DNA of 64,000 bases from Streptomyces sp. NBC_00683 (GTDB lineage: Bacteria > Actinomycetota > Actinomycetes > Streptomycetales > Streptomycetaceae): positions 5,146,001 through 5,210,000 of the forward strand of contig NZ_CP109013.1 in NCBI RefSeq assembly GCF_036226745.1. The letters are read 5' to 3'. This document shows positions 26,377 to 35,161 of the stretch, piece after piece. The translations under genes were made by a program, and so were the position numbers. The first letter of the stretch is position 1, and every line of letters begins with the position of its first letter. The notes beneath the pieces are model-generated. The model worked only from the letters and a program-made list of their open reading frames with translations. It did not search any database and was not told the origin of the DNA.

Positions 26377-28281
26377 GTGCAGCAGCCTGTTCCTGTGCCG
26401 GTCGCAGGGGACACCGCAGGGAGCAGCGGCTCCACGCCACCCCCGGCCGGGCCGTCCGGCACCCCGCCCCGCGAACCGTCCCGCAGCCGTGTCCCGGGCG
26501 CGCTGAGACCTCAGCCGCTGCTCACCTGGCTGCCGTTGCTCCTGGCGGCCGCACTCTGGATCCACGCCCTGCCGCACATCGGATTCCGGTCGATGGGCGA
26601 GTACGGCCTGCTGGACCGGCTGCCGGTCACGTACTACCTCTCCCTGCTCGCCCTGACCGCGGGCTTCCTGGCCGGCCTGCGCCGCGCGGGTACGGCGCCC
26701 TGGTGGCCGGCCCTCTACTGCGCCGGCCTGCTGATGGCCCTCAAGGGCGTCCCCGCCGTGCTGTACGACTCCGAGCGCTACCCCTGGGCGTCCAAGCACG
26801 ACGCCGTCATCGACCATCTGCTGGCCAACGGCGAACTGCGCCCGAACGAGGGCCTGTCCGGCAACATGTCGGCCTACGACCAGTGGCCCGGTTTCTTCAC
26901 CCTCAACGGCGGGCTCGTCCGCGCCTTCGGGGTCGAAAGTGCCGCCACGTACCTCAACTGGGCACCCATCGTCCTCGGTCTGCTGATGATGCCGGTCCTG
27001 ATCCTGATCTACCGCACCTTCAGCGAGGACTGGCGCCTGGTCTGGACGGCCGTCTGGATCTTCCAGCTCGCCAACTGGGTGGGTCAGGACTACCTCGCCC
27101 CGCAGGGCTTCGCCTTCCTGCTCCACCTCGCCGTGTTCGCCGTCGTCGTACGGCACTTCGTGCGTCCCGGCTCCGCGGGACGGCTGCGCTCCCGCGCCTA
27201 CCTCGACCCGGCCGCCGCCGTCGTCCCGCCGCCCACCGGCACCCGGCAGCGCGCGATCTGCGTGGTGGTCCTGATGCCGGTGATCGCCGCCGTCAACGCG
27301 GTGCACCAGCTGACCCCGGTGATGCTCTGCGTCACCCTGCTCGCCCTCAACCTCACCCGCCGCTACCGCAACCCCGGGCTGCTCGTCGTGGCCGGTCTGC
27401 TCATGCTGGCCTGGGACCTCACGATGGGCCGTCCCCTGTTCACCGAGACGCTGGGCACCCTGCGCGACTCGCTGGGTGAGCTGACCCAGAACTCCCGTGC
27501 CGGGTACGCGGGTCAGCTCACCGGGGCCGGCCCGGAACTGGCCGGGCGGGCCAACATCCTGATGGTGCTTGCCGTGGCCGCCCTGGCGGGGACGGCCCTG
27601 CTGCTGCGCCGCCGGCTGGTGCACAGCGCACTGCCGCTGCTGCTGGCCTCCCTCGCCCCCGTACCGCTCTTCGTCGTGAACGACTACGGCGGCGAAATGC
27701 TCTTCCGCGTCTACCTGTTCGCACTGCCCGGTGCCGCGTTCTTCGCAGCCGCGGCGCTCGTGCCCGCGGCCGGGGGCAGCGGCGTGCACCGGGTGCGGCC
27801 GGCCGTACGGAGGATCTGCGCGGTAGCGCTGCCCCTGTCGCTGGTCGCCCTGCTGGTGGGCTTCATGCCGTCGTACTACGGCAAGGAGCAGATGAACTAC
27901 ACACCGCCCGAAGAGACGGCGCTCGTCACCCGTGCCATCGACCGGGCCCCCGACGGGGCGCTGATCCTGGCCACCACCGGCTCCTTCCCGCGGGCACTGC
28001 ACCGCTACGACCACCTGGAGCACTGGTTCTTCGCCGAGCAGGAGCTTCCCGAGAACGTGGCGATGCTCAAGGACCCCGCCCGCTATCTCTCGACCCGGAT
28101 GCCGCCCGGCGCCACCGCCTTCGTCATCCTCACGCACACCCAGGACATCTACACCGCCGGTGAGGGGCTCCTGCCGCCCGGCGGCTTCGCCCGGCTGACC
28201 AGGGACCTCACCGCTTCGCCGCTCTTCCGTGTGGTCGAGCGCACCGAGCACGGAGTCGTCCTGCAGTACACCGGGCCCTAG
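26377..28281 (+). CDS. Large polytopic membrane protein, GT-C-like
   Basis: A 634-residue protein with a proline-rich cytosolic N-terminus of about 45 residues and roughly ten to twelve membrane helices (e.g. LLTWLPLLLAAALWIHAL, YLNWAPIVLGLLMMPVLILIY, ICAVALPLSLVALLVGFM). A C-terminal extracytoplasmic domain of about 120 residues follows (from YYGKEQMNYTPPEE). The layout and the loop DQWPGFFTLNGGLV resemble lipid-linked-sugar-dependent GT-C glycosyltransferases, but I do not recognise a specific family. The GTG at 26377 has GGGGGGAG upstream. It lies in the glycan cluster between the deacetylase and GH26 genes. Confidence 0.82.
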   Translation: MQQPVPVPVAGDTAGSSGSTPPPAGPSGTPPREPSRSRVPGALRPQPLLTWLPLLLAAALWIHALPHIGFRSMGEYGLLDRLPVTYYLSLLALTAGFLAGLRRAGTAPWWPALYCAGLLMALKGVPAVLYDSERYPWASKHDAVIDHLLANGELRPNEGLSGNMSAYDQWPGFFTLNGGLVRAFGVESAATYLNWAPIVLGLLMMPVLILIYRTFSEDWRLVWTAVWIFQLANWVGQDYLAPQGFAFLLHLAVFAVVVRHFVRPGSAGRLRSRAYLDPAAAVVPPPTGTRQRAICVVVLMPVIAAVNAVHQLTPVMLCVTLLALNLTRRYRNPGLLVVAGLLMLAWDLTMGRPLFTETLGTLRDSLGELTQNSRAGYAGQLTGAGPELAGRANILMVLAVAALAGTALLLRRRLVHSALPLLLASLAPVPLFVVNDYGGEMLFRVYLFALPGAAFFAAAALVPAAGGSGVHRVRPAVRRICAVALPLSLVALLVGFMPSYYGKEQMNYTPPEETALVTRAIDRAPDGALILATTGSFPRALHRYDHLEHWFFAEQELPENVAMLKDPARYLSTRMPPGATAFVILTHTQDIYTAGEGLLPPGGFARLTRDLTASPLFRVVERTEHGVVLQYTGP

Positions 28282-28299
28282 ACGAGGAAGGCCGCCACC

Positions 28300-28722
28300 G
28301 TGTCAGAGAACCGGCAACCGACAGCACCGGGGCCACAGACCCTGATCAGAGCCGCTGTGGCGCTCTCCGGGTGGGTGGCGCTCGCCGCGACCGCACTGCC
28401 GGGCGGCTCGCCCCTGCGCTGGATACCGGTGTTCCTGTTCGTCTGCGTCGGCCCCGGATTCGCCCTGCTGTACCCACAGCCCGGGATGCTCCGGCCCGCG
28501 GCCCGCCTCGAAGCGCTGGCGCTGGCCGCGCCCTTCGGCCTCTCCCTCGCCGTTCTCGCGGCCACGTCGCTGTTCCTGGCCGAGGCGTTCTCGGCGACCG
28601 CGTTCCTGGTGTCGCTCGCGGCGTTCACCACCGTCGCGGCCGCGTGCCCCGGCCTTCCGCTGCCCGCGGCCACCCGCGGCGCCGCGGAGAGGGGCCGGGC
28701 CAAACCCGTGAAGCGCCGATGA
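28300..28722 (+). CDS. Small membrane protein of the glycan cluster
   Basis: A 140-residue protein with about four hydrophobic helices (IRAAVALSGWVALAATAL, WIPVFLFVCVGPGFALLY, LALAAPFGLSLAVLAATSLFL, AFLVSLAAFTTVAAA) and a basic tail. It resembles the N-terminal membrane part of DUF1616-type proteins (VGPGFAL motif), but that is tentative. The function is unknown. It begins with GTG 18 bases after the large membrane protein and overlaps the GH26 gene by ATGA, so it is probably a partner of one of them. Confidence 0.75.
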   Translation: MSENRQPTAPGPQTLIRAAVALSGWVALAATALPGGSPLRWIPVFLFVCVGPGFALLYPQPGMLRPAARLEALALAAPFGLSLAVLAATSLFLAEAFSATAFLVSLAAFTTVAAACPGLPLPAATRGAAERGRAKPVKRR

Positions 28723-29870
28723 CCGGACGCCCTGCGCCGTGGCCGGCCTCCGTGTCGCGGCTGCGCCGGCCCCGTACGTACCTGGCGCTCGCCCTGGTCT
28801 CCGTAGCGGCGCTGCTGACCGGCCTCATCGCCTGGTTCGGTACGCCTTCGTCCGGTGACGGGGACCCTCCCGTACCTTCCGCGAACGACCTGCCCGCCGA
28901 TGCCGCCACCGGTGAGGTGACCGGTGGCACGTGCGCCCCGTCCGCCACTCTCGTACCGCCGTGCGGAGCCTGGTGGGGCGCCTACGTCCCGCACGCGGAG
29001 AACGGCTCCCTCAAGGACGCGGTGTACGCGTTCGAGAAGAAGATCGGCCGGAGGCTCGACCTCCTGTACACGTACCACGACATGTCGAACAACAAGCTCG
29101 ACGGGCAGCTCCTCACCCCCGACGAGCAGGTCCTCGGCCGGGACCGGATGCTGATGCTGGCCTGGGAGTCCACGGTGTGGCGCGAGCCCCGCCACGCGAA
29201 CTACACCGAGGACCAGCTCGGCTGGGCGAAGGTCGCCTCGGGGGCGTACGACCGCGAGATCATCGACCCCCAGGCACGTCGCATCAAGGCGTACGGGAAG
29301 CGGGTGTTCCTCTCCTTCGACCAGGAGGTCGACGCCCGGGTCGGTGACGCGGGCACCCCGGCGGAGTACGTCGCCGCCTACCGCCACCTCCACGACCGGT
29401 TCGAGGAGCTGGGTGTGGACAACGTGGTGTGGGTGTGGACGGTCTCCGGCTTCCTGCAGTCGGGGGAGCTCTTCGAACAGCTCTATCCGGGGGACGACTA
29501 CGTCGACTGGATCGGCATGGACCAGTACAACTACTTCACCTGCCACGACACCACGGACTGGAAGGACTTCGACCGCAGCCAGCGGCCGACGTACGACTGG
29601 CTGCGCACGCACATCAGCGCGGAGAAGCCGGTCATGTTCGCCGAGTTCGCCACCGTCCCGGATCCGGCCGACGCGGACCGCCAGCGCGAGTGGTACGAGG
29701 AGATTCCCGAGGTCGTACGGACCATGAAGGGGGCCAGGGCGCTGGTGCACTGGAACCGTGCGGTGCCGGGCGAGGGCTGCGACCTCACCGTCAACGACGG
29801 CCCGGGGCTGGAGGGTTATCGCACCGCTGGACAGGACGACTACTTCAAGCAGCCGGTCCCCGGCCGCTGA
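28719..29870 (+). CDS. GH26-like glycoside hydrolase with N-terminal membrane anchor
   Basis: A 383-residue protein with a signal-anchor helix at residues 22-40, placing the catalytic domain outside the membrane. The domain resembles family GH26 (endo-beta-mannanase clan): the acid/base Glu is likely in LSFDQEVD and the nucleophile in KPVMFAEFAT, with VWVWTVSG and DWIGMDQYNYF between them. It may trim or release the cluster's glycan, in the way other exopolysaccharide clusters carry a hydrolase. The ATG overlaps the stop of the small membrane protein. The 3' end overlaps the convergent flippase gene by 26 bases. Confidence 0.87.
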   Translation: MTGRPAPWPASVSRLRRPRTYLALALVSVAALLTGLIAWFGTPSSGDGDPPVPSANDLPADAATGEVTGGTCAPSATLVPPCGAWWGAYVPHAENGSLKDAVYAFEKKIGRRLDLLYTYHDMSNNKLDGQLLTPDEQVLGRDRMLMLAWESTVWREPRHANYTEDQLGWAKVASGAYDREIIDPQARRIKAYGKRVFLSFDQEVDARVGDAGTPAEYVAAYRHLHDRFEELGVDNVVWVWTVSGFLQSGELFEQLYPGDDYVDWIGMDQYNYFTCHDTTDWKDFDRSQRPTYDWLRTHISAEKPVMFAEFATVPDPADADRQREWYEEIPEVVRTMKGARALVHWNRAVPGEGCDLTVNDGPGLEGYRTAGQDDYFKQPVPGR

Positions 29871-32016
29871 GCCTGCCGCGGACGGTGAGGGCCACCGCCG
29901 TTGCCGCGAACAGTCCGCAGAACACGGGCAGTCCGGCAGCGGCGAAGGCGTCCTGGGCCGCCCACCCCGCCACCGCGAGCGCCCACACCAGGGCGGCAAC
30001 AGCCCGACGGGGGGCGCCCGCGGACCGCAGCAGGACGGCCGCGAGCCCCAGGCAGAGCACCTGCAGGGCGAGCGGCAGCCCCAGGAGCACCGCGGCCGGG
30101 GAGTCCAGCCCTGCGGCCTCGGCCAGGAAGCGGGCGAGGGGCCCGTGCAGCTCCTGCGAGGCGGCGGGGCGCCGGACACCGAGGAGCGGCGGGGCCGAGT
30201 GCAGGGCCGCCACGGTCACCAGCAGCGCCGACCCGATCAGCGCGGGCCGGAAACGGTGGAGCGCGACGGCTCCGCTGCAGACGACGATCATGAGCACCCC
30301 CGCCGTCACGGTGACCGGAGGAAGCGCATGGATCAGCTCGGTGCCCGTCAGCCGGTGGTGGCCGGCCTGCGCGACCCGCGTCAACGGCACCCAGAACAGC
30401 CCTGCGGCGAGCCCCAGCAGCAGCCACAGCGCAGCGTTCGGCCAGGACTCGCCGTCCGTCCGGTCCGTGGCCGACGGTGAGCCGTCGCGCACGAGGACGG
30501 GGATCCCGAAGGCGGGAGTCACCGTGTCGTGGGCGCCGCGCAGATACACCGTGTCCGTGGTCCAGTCCGCCCCGTACTCCTCGGCCCGCCGCTCCCGGGT
30601 GCGCCGAGCCGCCGTACGGGCCCAACTGGTGCCGAACTCCTCGTCCTTCGGCGCCCGCTGCCGCCTCCCGCGTCCGAGGACGGGCCGTCCCGTCAGCGCG
30701 GCGCGCAGTCCCAGGGCGGACGCGGACGCCACCGCCGTCATGCTCAGGAGCATCGCCCAGCCCGCCCCCGCGATCCCCAGCGGACCGAGCAGCAGGGCCG
30801 CACTGCCCAGCACCGCCGCGCACATCGCACCCTGGAGGACGGCCAGCGCACCGGTGCGGCCCTGCACCCGCAGCACACCGATGTACAGCTCGACCAGGAC
30901 CCGGGGGAGTGCGGCGGCGGCCAGCAGGCGCAGGACGAGCGTGCCGTGGTCGGCGTAGTCGTGGCCGAACGGGGCGAGGATCTGCGGAGCGAAGACGACC
31001 AGCACGAGGACGACGGGAACCAGCAGCAGGGCCATCCGGCGCAGCGCCCCCCGTACGCCCTCGGCCAGGTGGCCGGGGCTGTGGGAGGCGTGGGCGGTGA
31101 GCGAGGAGGCCATGTTGATGGCCATGAACTCCATGGTGCCGCCGACGGTGTAGGCGATGTAGAAGAAGCCGTTGTGCGCGGCGTCGAAGCGGACAGCGAC
31201 CATCACGGGCAGCAGATTGATCATGGCGAGGCTGAAGAGGGCGCCGACCGAGTCCCCGGCCAGGAATCTGCCGATCTCCCGGAGCCCGGGCGGCTCGCGG
31301 TCCCGGTCGGCTCCGGCCTGGTGCGGGATCAGTCTGCGGAAGATCAGCCAGCCGAGCGGCAGTACGGACAGGGCGATGGCCGCGGCCCAGGAGACGAACA
31401 CGCCGAGTACGGGCAGGGCGGTGGCGAAGGCGGCGAGCATCAGCAGCTTGCCGATGGAGAACACGGCGTTGCCGACGGGCACCCAGAAGGCCTTGCGCAG
31501 CCCGGTCAGTACCCCGTCCTGGAGGGTGAGGATCGCCCAGGCGACACACGAGCCGGTGAACACGAGCCCGGCCCAGGCAGTGCCCAGCGGGGCGTACGAG
31601 TCCCCCCACAGGTCCAGGGTGAGCAGGAAGACGACGCAGACGACGGTGACGACGACGGAGCTGGCCAGATAGGTGCGGGCGACCAGGGACGCGGTGGCGC
31701 GTCCGGCCCGGGGCACGTACCGCACCACGGCCCCGATCATCGTCGTCGCGGTGACCGAGGCGAGGAGCCGCATCGCGGCGATGGCGGCGGATCCCTGGCC
31801 GACGGCCTCCTCGGTGTAGTAGCGGGCCGCGACCAGCCAGAAGCCGAGGCCGAGGGCGGCGGAGACTCCGGTGGAGAGCATCAGGGCGTAGGCGTTGCGG
31901 AACATCGAGTCGCCGCTCGCGCCGTCCTGTTCCGCCGGGACGGGCGCGTCCGCCGCACGGCCCTGTGCGGCGTCGGCGCCTCCGGCCGGCGGGCCGACTC
32001 TGGTGGTGTCAGCCAC
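29845..32016 (-). CDS. Polysaccharide flippase-like protein (MATE/MurJ-type) with extra C-terminal domain
   Basis: A 723-residue polytopic protein. After about 35 disordered residues, residues 38-470 form a 12-14-helix MOP-superfamily transporter (AYALMLSTGVSAALGLGFWLVAARYYTEEAVGQGSAAIA in parts), as in lipid-linked oligosaccharide flippases. A cytosolic linker (about residues 475-540) is followed by about five further helices, longer than the usual 450-500-residue flippase. The GTG at 32016 overlaps the end of the aminotransferase gene by 8 bases, indicating coupling. It probably exports the lipid-linked glycan unit. Confidence 0.88.
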   Translation of the reverse strand: MADTTRVGPPAGGADAAQGRAADAPVPAEQDGASGDSMFRNAYALMLSTGVSAALGLGFWLVAARYYTEEAVGQGSAAIAAMRLLASVTATTMIGAVVRYVPRAGRATASLVARTYLASSVVVTVVCVVFLLTLDLWGDSYAPLGTAWAGLVFTGSCVAWAILTLQDGVLTGLRKAFWVPVGNAVFSIGKLLMLAAFATALPVLGVFVSWAAAIALSVLPLGWLIFRRLIPHQAGADRDREPPGLREIGRFLAGDSVGALFSLAMINLLPVMVAVRFDAAHNGFFYIAYTVGGTMEFMAINMASSLTAHASHSPGHLAEGVRGALRRMALLLVPVVLVLVVFAPQILAPFGHDYADHGTLVLRLLAAAALPRVLVELYIGVLRVQGRTGALAVLQGAMCAAVLGSAALLLGPLGIAGAGWAMLLSMTAVASASALGLRAALTGRPVLGRGRRQRAPKDEEFGTSWARTAARRTRERRAEEYGADWTTDTVYLRGAHDTVTPAFGIPVLVRDGSPSATDRTDGESWPNAALWLLLGLAAGLFWVPLTRVAQAGHHRLTGTELIHALPPVTVTAGVLMIVVCSGAVALHRFRPALIGSALLVTVAALHSAPPLLGVRRPAASQELHGPLARFLAEAAGLDSPAAVLLGLPLALQVLCLGLAAVLLRSAGAPRRAVAALVWALAVAGWAAQDAFAAAGLPVFCGLFAATAVALTVRGRLSGRGPAA

Positions 32017-33208
32017 CGGGCAGCTCTCTCGCGGGCGCGATGCCTGCCGCGGTGAGGACATCGATGACCCGTCCGGCGCGCAGGGGGTCGACGGGCAGGG
32101 CGTGCCGGGCGAACCAGGCAGCGTTGGCGGGGTGGGCGGAGGGGTCGGTGAACGGTTCCCCGGCGTAGGTGTCGAGCGGCGGGTCGTAGAGGTAGCCGAC
32201 GGTGATCCGGTGCCGGGCGAGGGCGGCGATCGCCGCGTCACGGTCGGCCACCAGCAGGGGCACCCGGAACAGCGGCTGTACGGGGGTGCCCGCAGGGTGC
32301 GGCGCCGCCCAGCGGGTGGCGAGGAGGCGCTCGGTGCCTGCCCGGTGTGCGGTGAGCCGGTCGTCGAGGCCGGCGAGCAGGCGTTCGATGCGCCGCAGCC
32401 GTAATCGGCCCGGGGCGACCCGGTAGTCGTGCATGTCGACACGGACCCAGGAGTGGAAGCCGGTCAGGGAGGGCGCGGTGCCGAGGGCCTGCTGGAGTGC
32501 GGCGGGCCGCAGCGGCATCCGGATCTCCTCGCGCTCCTGGAGCCCGAGGAGCCGCAGAGCCCACCAGGCGGCGGGAGCGAGCCGCAGTCCGCGTACCGCC
32601 GCCTCCGCGTACGGCCGTACGGCGTAGGCGAGTTCGGCGGTGAGCGCGGCGGGGTCGAGGAGGGCGTCGCGGGCCTGCTCCAGCGGGGCGCGCAGCCCCG
32701 GGTCGGCGACGGCGAGGAAGCCCCCGGCCTTGGCGCCGACGTGCTTGGAGAGGCTGAAGACGGCCGCGTTCCCGAAGGTGCCGACCGGCTCCCCGTCCCT
32801 CTCGCTGCCGATGGCGTGCGCGGCGTCCTCGATCAGCGGGATGCCGAGCCGGTCGCAGCGCGCGCGCAGCTCCGGGGCGGGGTCGGGGTGTCCGTACAGG
32901 TTGGTGGTGAGGACCGCGGAGAGCCCGTTCCATACGGAGTCGGGCACGGCGTCCACGTCGATGGAACCGTCCGTGGCGGACAGCGGAGCCTGGACGGGAC
33001 GCAGGCCCGCGGCGAGGACGACGAAGAGGATGACGTCGTCGTTGACGGGAGACATCAGGACCCTGCCGCCGGGCTCGCACCAGTGCCGGAGCGCCACGTA
33101 GATGCCCAGCCTGCACGACGGTACGTAGAGGCATTCGCGGCCGATCCGGGCGCGCATCGCCGCTTCCGCCGCGGCGTGGGCTGCCGGACCGCTCTCCCCA
33201 TCAGCCAT
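32009..33208 (-). CDS. DegT/DnrJ/EryC1-type aminotransferase with a TTA codon
   Basis: A 399-residue fold-I PLP enzyme of the sugar aminotransferase group. PLP contacts appear in PLIEDAAHAIGSE and the Lys region VFSLSKHVGAKAGG (Lys155 is the best candidate). It probably makes an amino sugar for the glycan, but members that act on other carbonyls exist. Leu269 is encoded by TTA (32404-32402). The ATG at 33208 has GGGGGGAA upstream. The gene leads a two-gene leftward unit with the flippase. Confidence 0.9.
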   Translation of the reverse strand: MADGESGPAAHAAAEAAMRARIGRECLYVPSCRLGIYVALRHWCEPGGRVLMSPVNDDVILFVVLAAGLRPVQAPLSATDGSIDVDAVPDSVWNGLSAVLTTNLYGHPDPAPELRARCDRLGIPLIEDAAHAIGSERDGEPVGTFGNAAVFSLSKHVGAKAGGFLAVADPGLRAPLEQARDALLDPAALTAELAYAVRPYAEAAVRGLRLAPAAWWALRLLGLQEREEIRMPLRPAALQQALGTAPSLTGFHSWVRVDMHDYRVAPGRLRLRRIERLLAGLDDRLTAHRAGTERLLATRWAAPHPAGTPVQPLFRVPLLVADRDAAIAALARHRITVGYLYDPPLDTYAGEPFTDPSAHPANAAWFARHALPVDPLRAGRVIDVLTAAGIAPARELPGG

Positions 33209-33268
33209 GTGTTCCCCCCAGAACCCAAGTGTCCAATGTGGCCCAGTCCGTGGCACTTCGTCAACAAT

Positions 33269-33307
33269 GCGGAAGGACCTGCCCGTTGCCGGGACAGGTC
33301 CTTCCGC
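33269..33307 (-). terminator. Hairpin terminator of the sigma factor gene
   Basis: Perfect 13-bp arms GCGGAAGGACCTG (33269-33281) and CAGGTCCTTCCGC (33295-33307), 30 bases past the sigma factor stop on the minus strand, separate it from the aminotransferase gene. Confidence 0.8.
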
Positions 33308-33338
33308 AATGATGTCTCGGGGTCCGTGGACCACCGGA

Positions 33339-34304
33339 TCATTCCTCCAGTGTCAGGCCCTTCCTGAGCTTGACCAGAGTCCGTGAGAGCAGCCGGGACA
33401 CGTGCATCTGCGAGATGCCGAGCTCCTCGCCGATCTCCGACTGCGTCATGTTGGCGACGAACCGCAGCGAGAGGATCGTGCGGTCGCGCGTCGGGAGCGA
33501 AGCGATGAGCGGCTTCAGGGACTCGACGTACTCGATGCCTTCGAGTCCGTGGTCCTCGTAGCCGATACGGTCCGCGAGCGCGCCCTCGTTGTCGTCGTCC
33601 TCGGGCTTGGCGTCCAGCGAGCTCGCGGTGTACGCGTTGCTCGCGGCCATGCCCTCGACGACCTCGTCGCCGGTGAGGCCGAGGCGTTCGGCCAGCTCCG
33701 CCACGGTGGGTGCGCGGTCCAGCTTCTGGGACAGCTCGTCGCCCGCCTTGGCGAGGTCGAGGCGCAGCTCCTGCAGGCGGCGCGGGACGCGCACGGACCA
33801 GCTGGTGTCACGGAAGAAGCGCTTGATCTCACCGACGATGGTGGGCATCGCGAAGGTCGGGAACTCCACGCCGCGGCTGAGTTCGAAGCGGTCGATCGCC
33901 TTGATCAGGCCGATGGTGCCGACCTGGACGATGTCCTCCATGGGTTCGCTGCGCGAGCGGAACCGGGAGGCCGCGAACTTGACCAGTGCGAGGTTGAGCT
34001 CGACGAGGGTGTTGCGGACGTACGCGTACTCGTGGGTGCCCTCTTCGAGGGACTCGAGCCGTGCGAAGAGTGTCTTCGACAGCGCTCTGGCGTCCAGGGC
34101 GCCGACTTCGGCGAAGGGCGGGATCTCGGGGAGTTCCTCGGGGCCCTCGCTCAGAAGGTCGTTGTCGTGGTCGTTGCGGGGGGAGGTGCTGCTGGTGCGC
34201 GGGCCGGGTACGGCGTTCGCGGCGGGGGAGTCGGAATCGGTCGGTCCCTGAGGACATGCCGACGCGGCGTTGTGGGTACGCGATACGTCGAGCCGGGGTG
34301 ACAT
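33339..34304 (-). CDS. sigI: RNA polymerase sigma factor, SigB/SigF/SigG family (probable SigI)
   Basis: A 321-residue alternative sigma factor. After about 75 low-complexity residues come region 2 (LVKFAASRFRSRSEPMEDIVQVGTIGLIKAIDRFE), the stretch FPTFAMPTIVGEIKRFFRDTSWSVRVPRRLQEL typical of the SigB group, region 3, and region 4 (LPTRDRTILSLRF...TQSEIGEELGISQMHVSRLLSR). It should direct stress or developmental genes. It is divergent from an anti-anti-sigma and an anti-sigma gene, the arrangement I recall for S. coelicolor sigI. The symbol rests on that context. The ATG at 34304 has GGAGGAG. Confidence 0.92.
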   Translation of the reverse strand: MSPRLDVSRTHNAASACPQGPTDSDSPAANAVPGPRTSSTSPRNDHDNDLLSEGPEELPEIPPFAEVGALDARALSKTLFARLESLEEGTHEYAYVRNTLVELNLALVKFAASRFRSRSEPMEDIVQVGTIGLIKAIDRFELSRGVEFPTFAMPTIVGEIKRFFRDTSWSVRVPRRLQELRLDLAKAGDELSQKLDRAPTVAELAERLGLTGDEVVEGMAASNAYTASSLDAKPEDDDNEGALADRIGYEDHGLEGIEYVESLKPLIASLPTRDRTILSLRFVANMTQSEIGEELGISQMHVSRLLSRTLVKLRKGLTLEE

Positions 34305-34416
34305 GGTTCTCCTCCATCGTTCTCGGCATATGGCTGCCGATGCCCATACGTGTTCCTGCGGTGAAGCGGCGCCTCCAAAGCCGATCGGTTTCCGGGTTTT
34401 GCTGTCCCTTCTACCC

Positions 34417-34441
34417 TTACCCGGTTCCAACCACGAGTTAC
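34417..34441 (-). promoter_or_regulatory. Candidate SigB-type promoter upstream of the sigma factor gene
   Basis: Read on the minus strand, GTAA (34441-34438) and GGGTAA (34422-34417) are 15 bases apart, near the SigB-family consensus GTTT-N14-16-GGGTAA. This suggests autoregulation or control by a sister sigma factor. Confidence 0.45.
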
Positions 34442-34506
34442 AAGCGCCAAATACGCCTGTATGTCCGGTTTGTTGAGGTCTCCGACTACCGTGTGGCGAG
34501 GGAAAC

Positions 34507-34522
34507 GCGTAATGTTTTACGC
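34507..34522. promoter_or_regulatory. Inverted repeat between divergent sigma and anti-anti-sigma genes
   Basis: GCGTAATGTTTTACGC (arms GCGTAA/TTACGC, 4-base centre) is AT-rich for this genome and lies 74 bases upstream of the STAS gene. It is a plausible regulator site. Confidence 0.4.
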
Positions 34523-34595
34523 ACGTCGGCGGCAGCCGCGCAGACAACCGCGCTCCTGGTGACGCGGACAGTGACGGACGGCGAAGAGGGACGGC

Positions 34596-34964
34596 ATGGA
34601 CCGCGGGACGGTCGGCAGTGCGAACCGGGGTCGGCTTCAGGTCGATGTCCGGACGGACGGCCGCAGCGAGGTTGTGACGCCGGTGGGTGAGCTCGATCAC
34701 CACACCGCAGATCTGCTCCGTGAACCTCTGGAGGGCGCGGTCGAGCAAGGGCGTGTGCGCCTGGTGGTCGACTGCTCGAGGCTCGAGTTCTGCGACTCCA
34801 CGGGCCTCAACGTGCTGCTCGGTGCCCGCCTGAAGGCCGAAGCGGCCGGGGGCGGGGTCCACCTGGCCGGAATGCTCCCCGTGGTGGCACGCGTCTTCGA
34901 GATCACCGGGGCCGAGGCGGTCTTCACCGTCCATGCCTCACTCGAAGAGGCTCTGGGCGCCTGA
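34596..34964 (+). CDS. STAS-domain anti-sigma factor antagonist
   Basis: A 122-residue SpoIIAA/RsbV-like protein. Core motifs are VTPVGELDHHTADLLREPLE, LVVDCSRLEFCDSTGLNVLLGARLKA and the ending FTVHASLEEAL. Ser68 in CDSTGLN is the phosphorylation site used by partner-switching kinases. It should bind the anti-sigma factor when unphosphorylated and free the sigma factor. The next gene rightward encodes the likely anti-sigma kinase, and the divergent sigma factor is the likely final target. ATG start with AGAGGGA upstream. Confidence 0.93.
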   Translation: MDRGTVGSANRGRLQVDVRTDGRSEVVTPVGELDHHTADLLREPLEGAVEQGRVRLVVDCSRLEFCDSTGLNVLLGARLKAEAAGGGVHLAGMLPVVARVFEITGAEAVFTVHASLEEALGA

Positions 34965-35161
34965 CCGGGCCTTTTATGCGTCTTTGCAGCCCCCTGGGCC
35001 CCGGGTGTCGCTCTCGTCACGCTGTTGGCGTAGCCGAAGTGGGTGTTGTCACGATTCGGCAGGGCAGGAGACACCCCGGTGGGGTCACGGACCCGGCACA
35101 CTCTGTATCTGATCAGTATCTGTTCGATGGCAACACGGTGAATCGGTGAGGTGAAGCGCTG

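Noticed and set aside
34978..35161. Looking for a terminator and a SigB-type promoter between STAS and anti-sigma genes.
   Set aside because: Only weak GC-rich pairing and no properly spaced GTTT/GGGTAA pair were seen.
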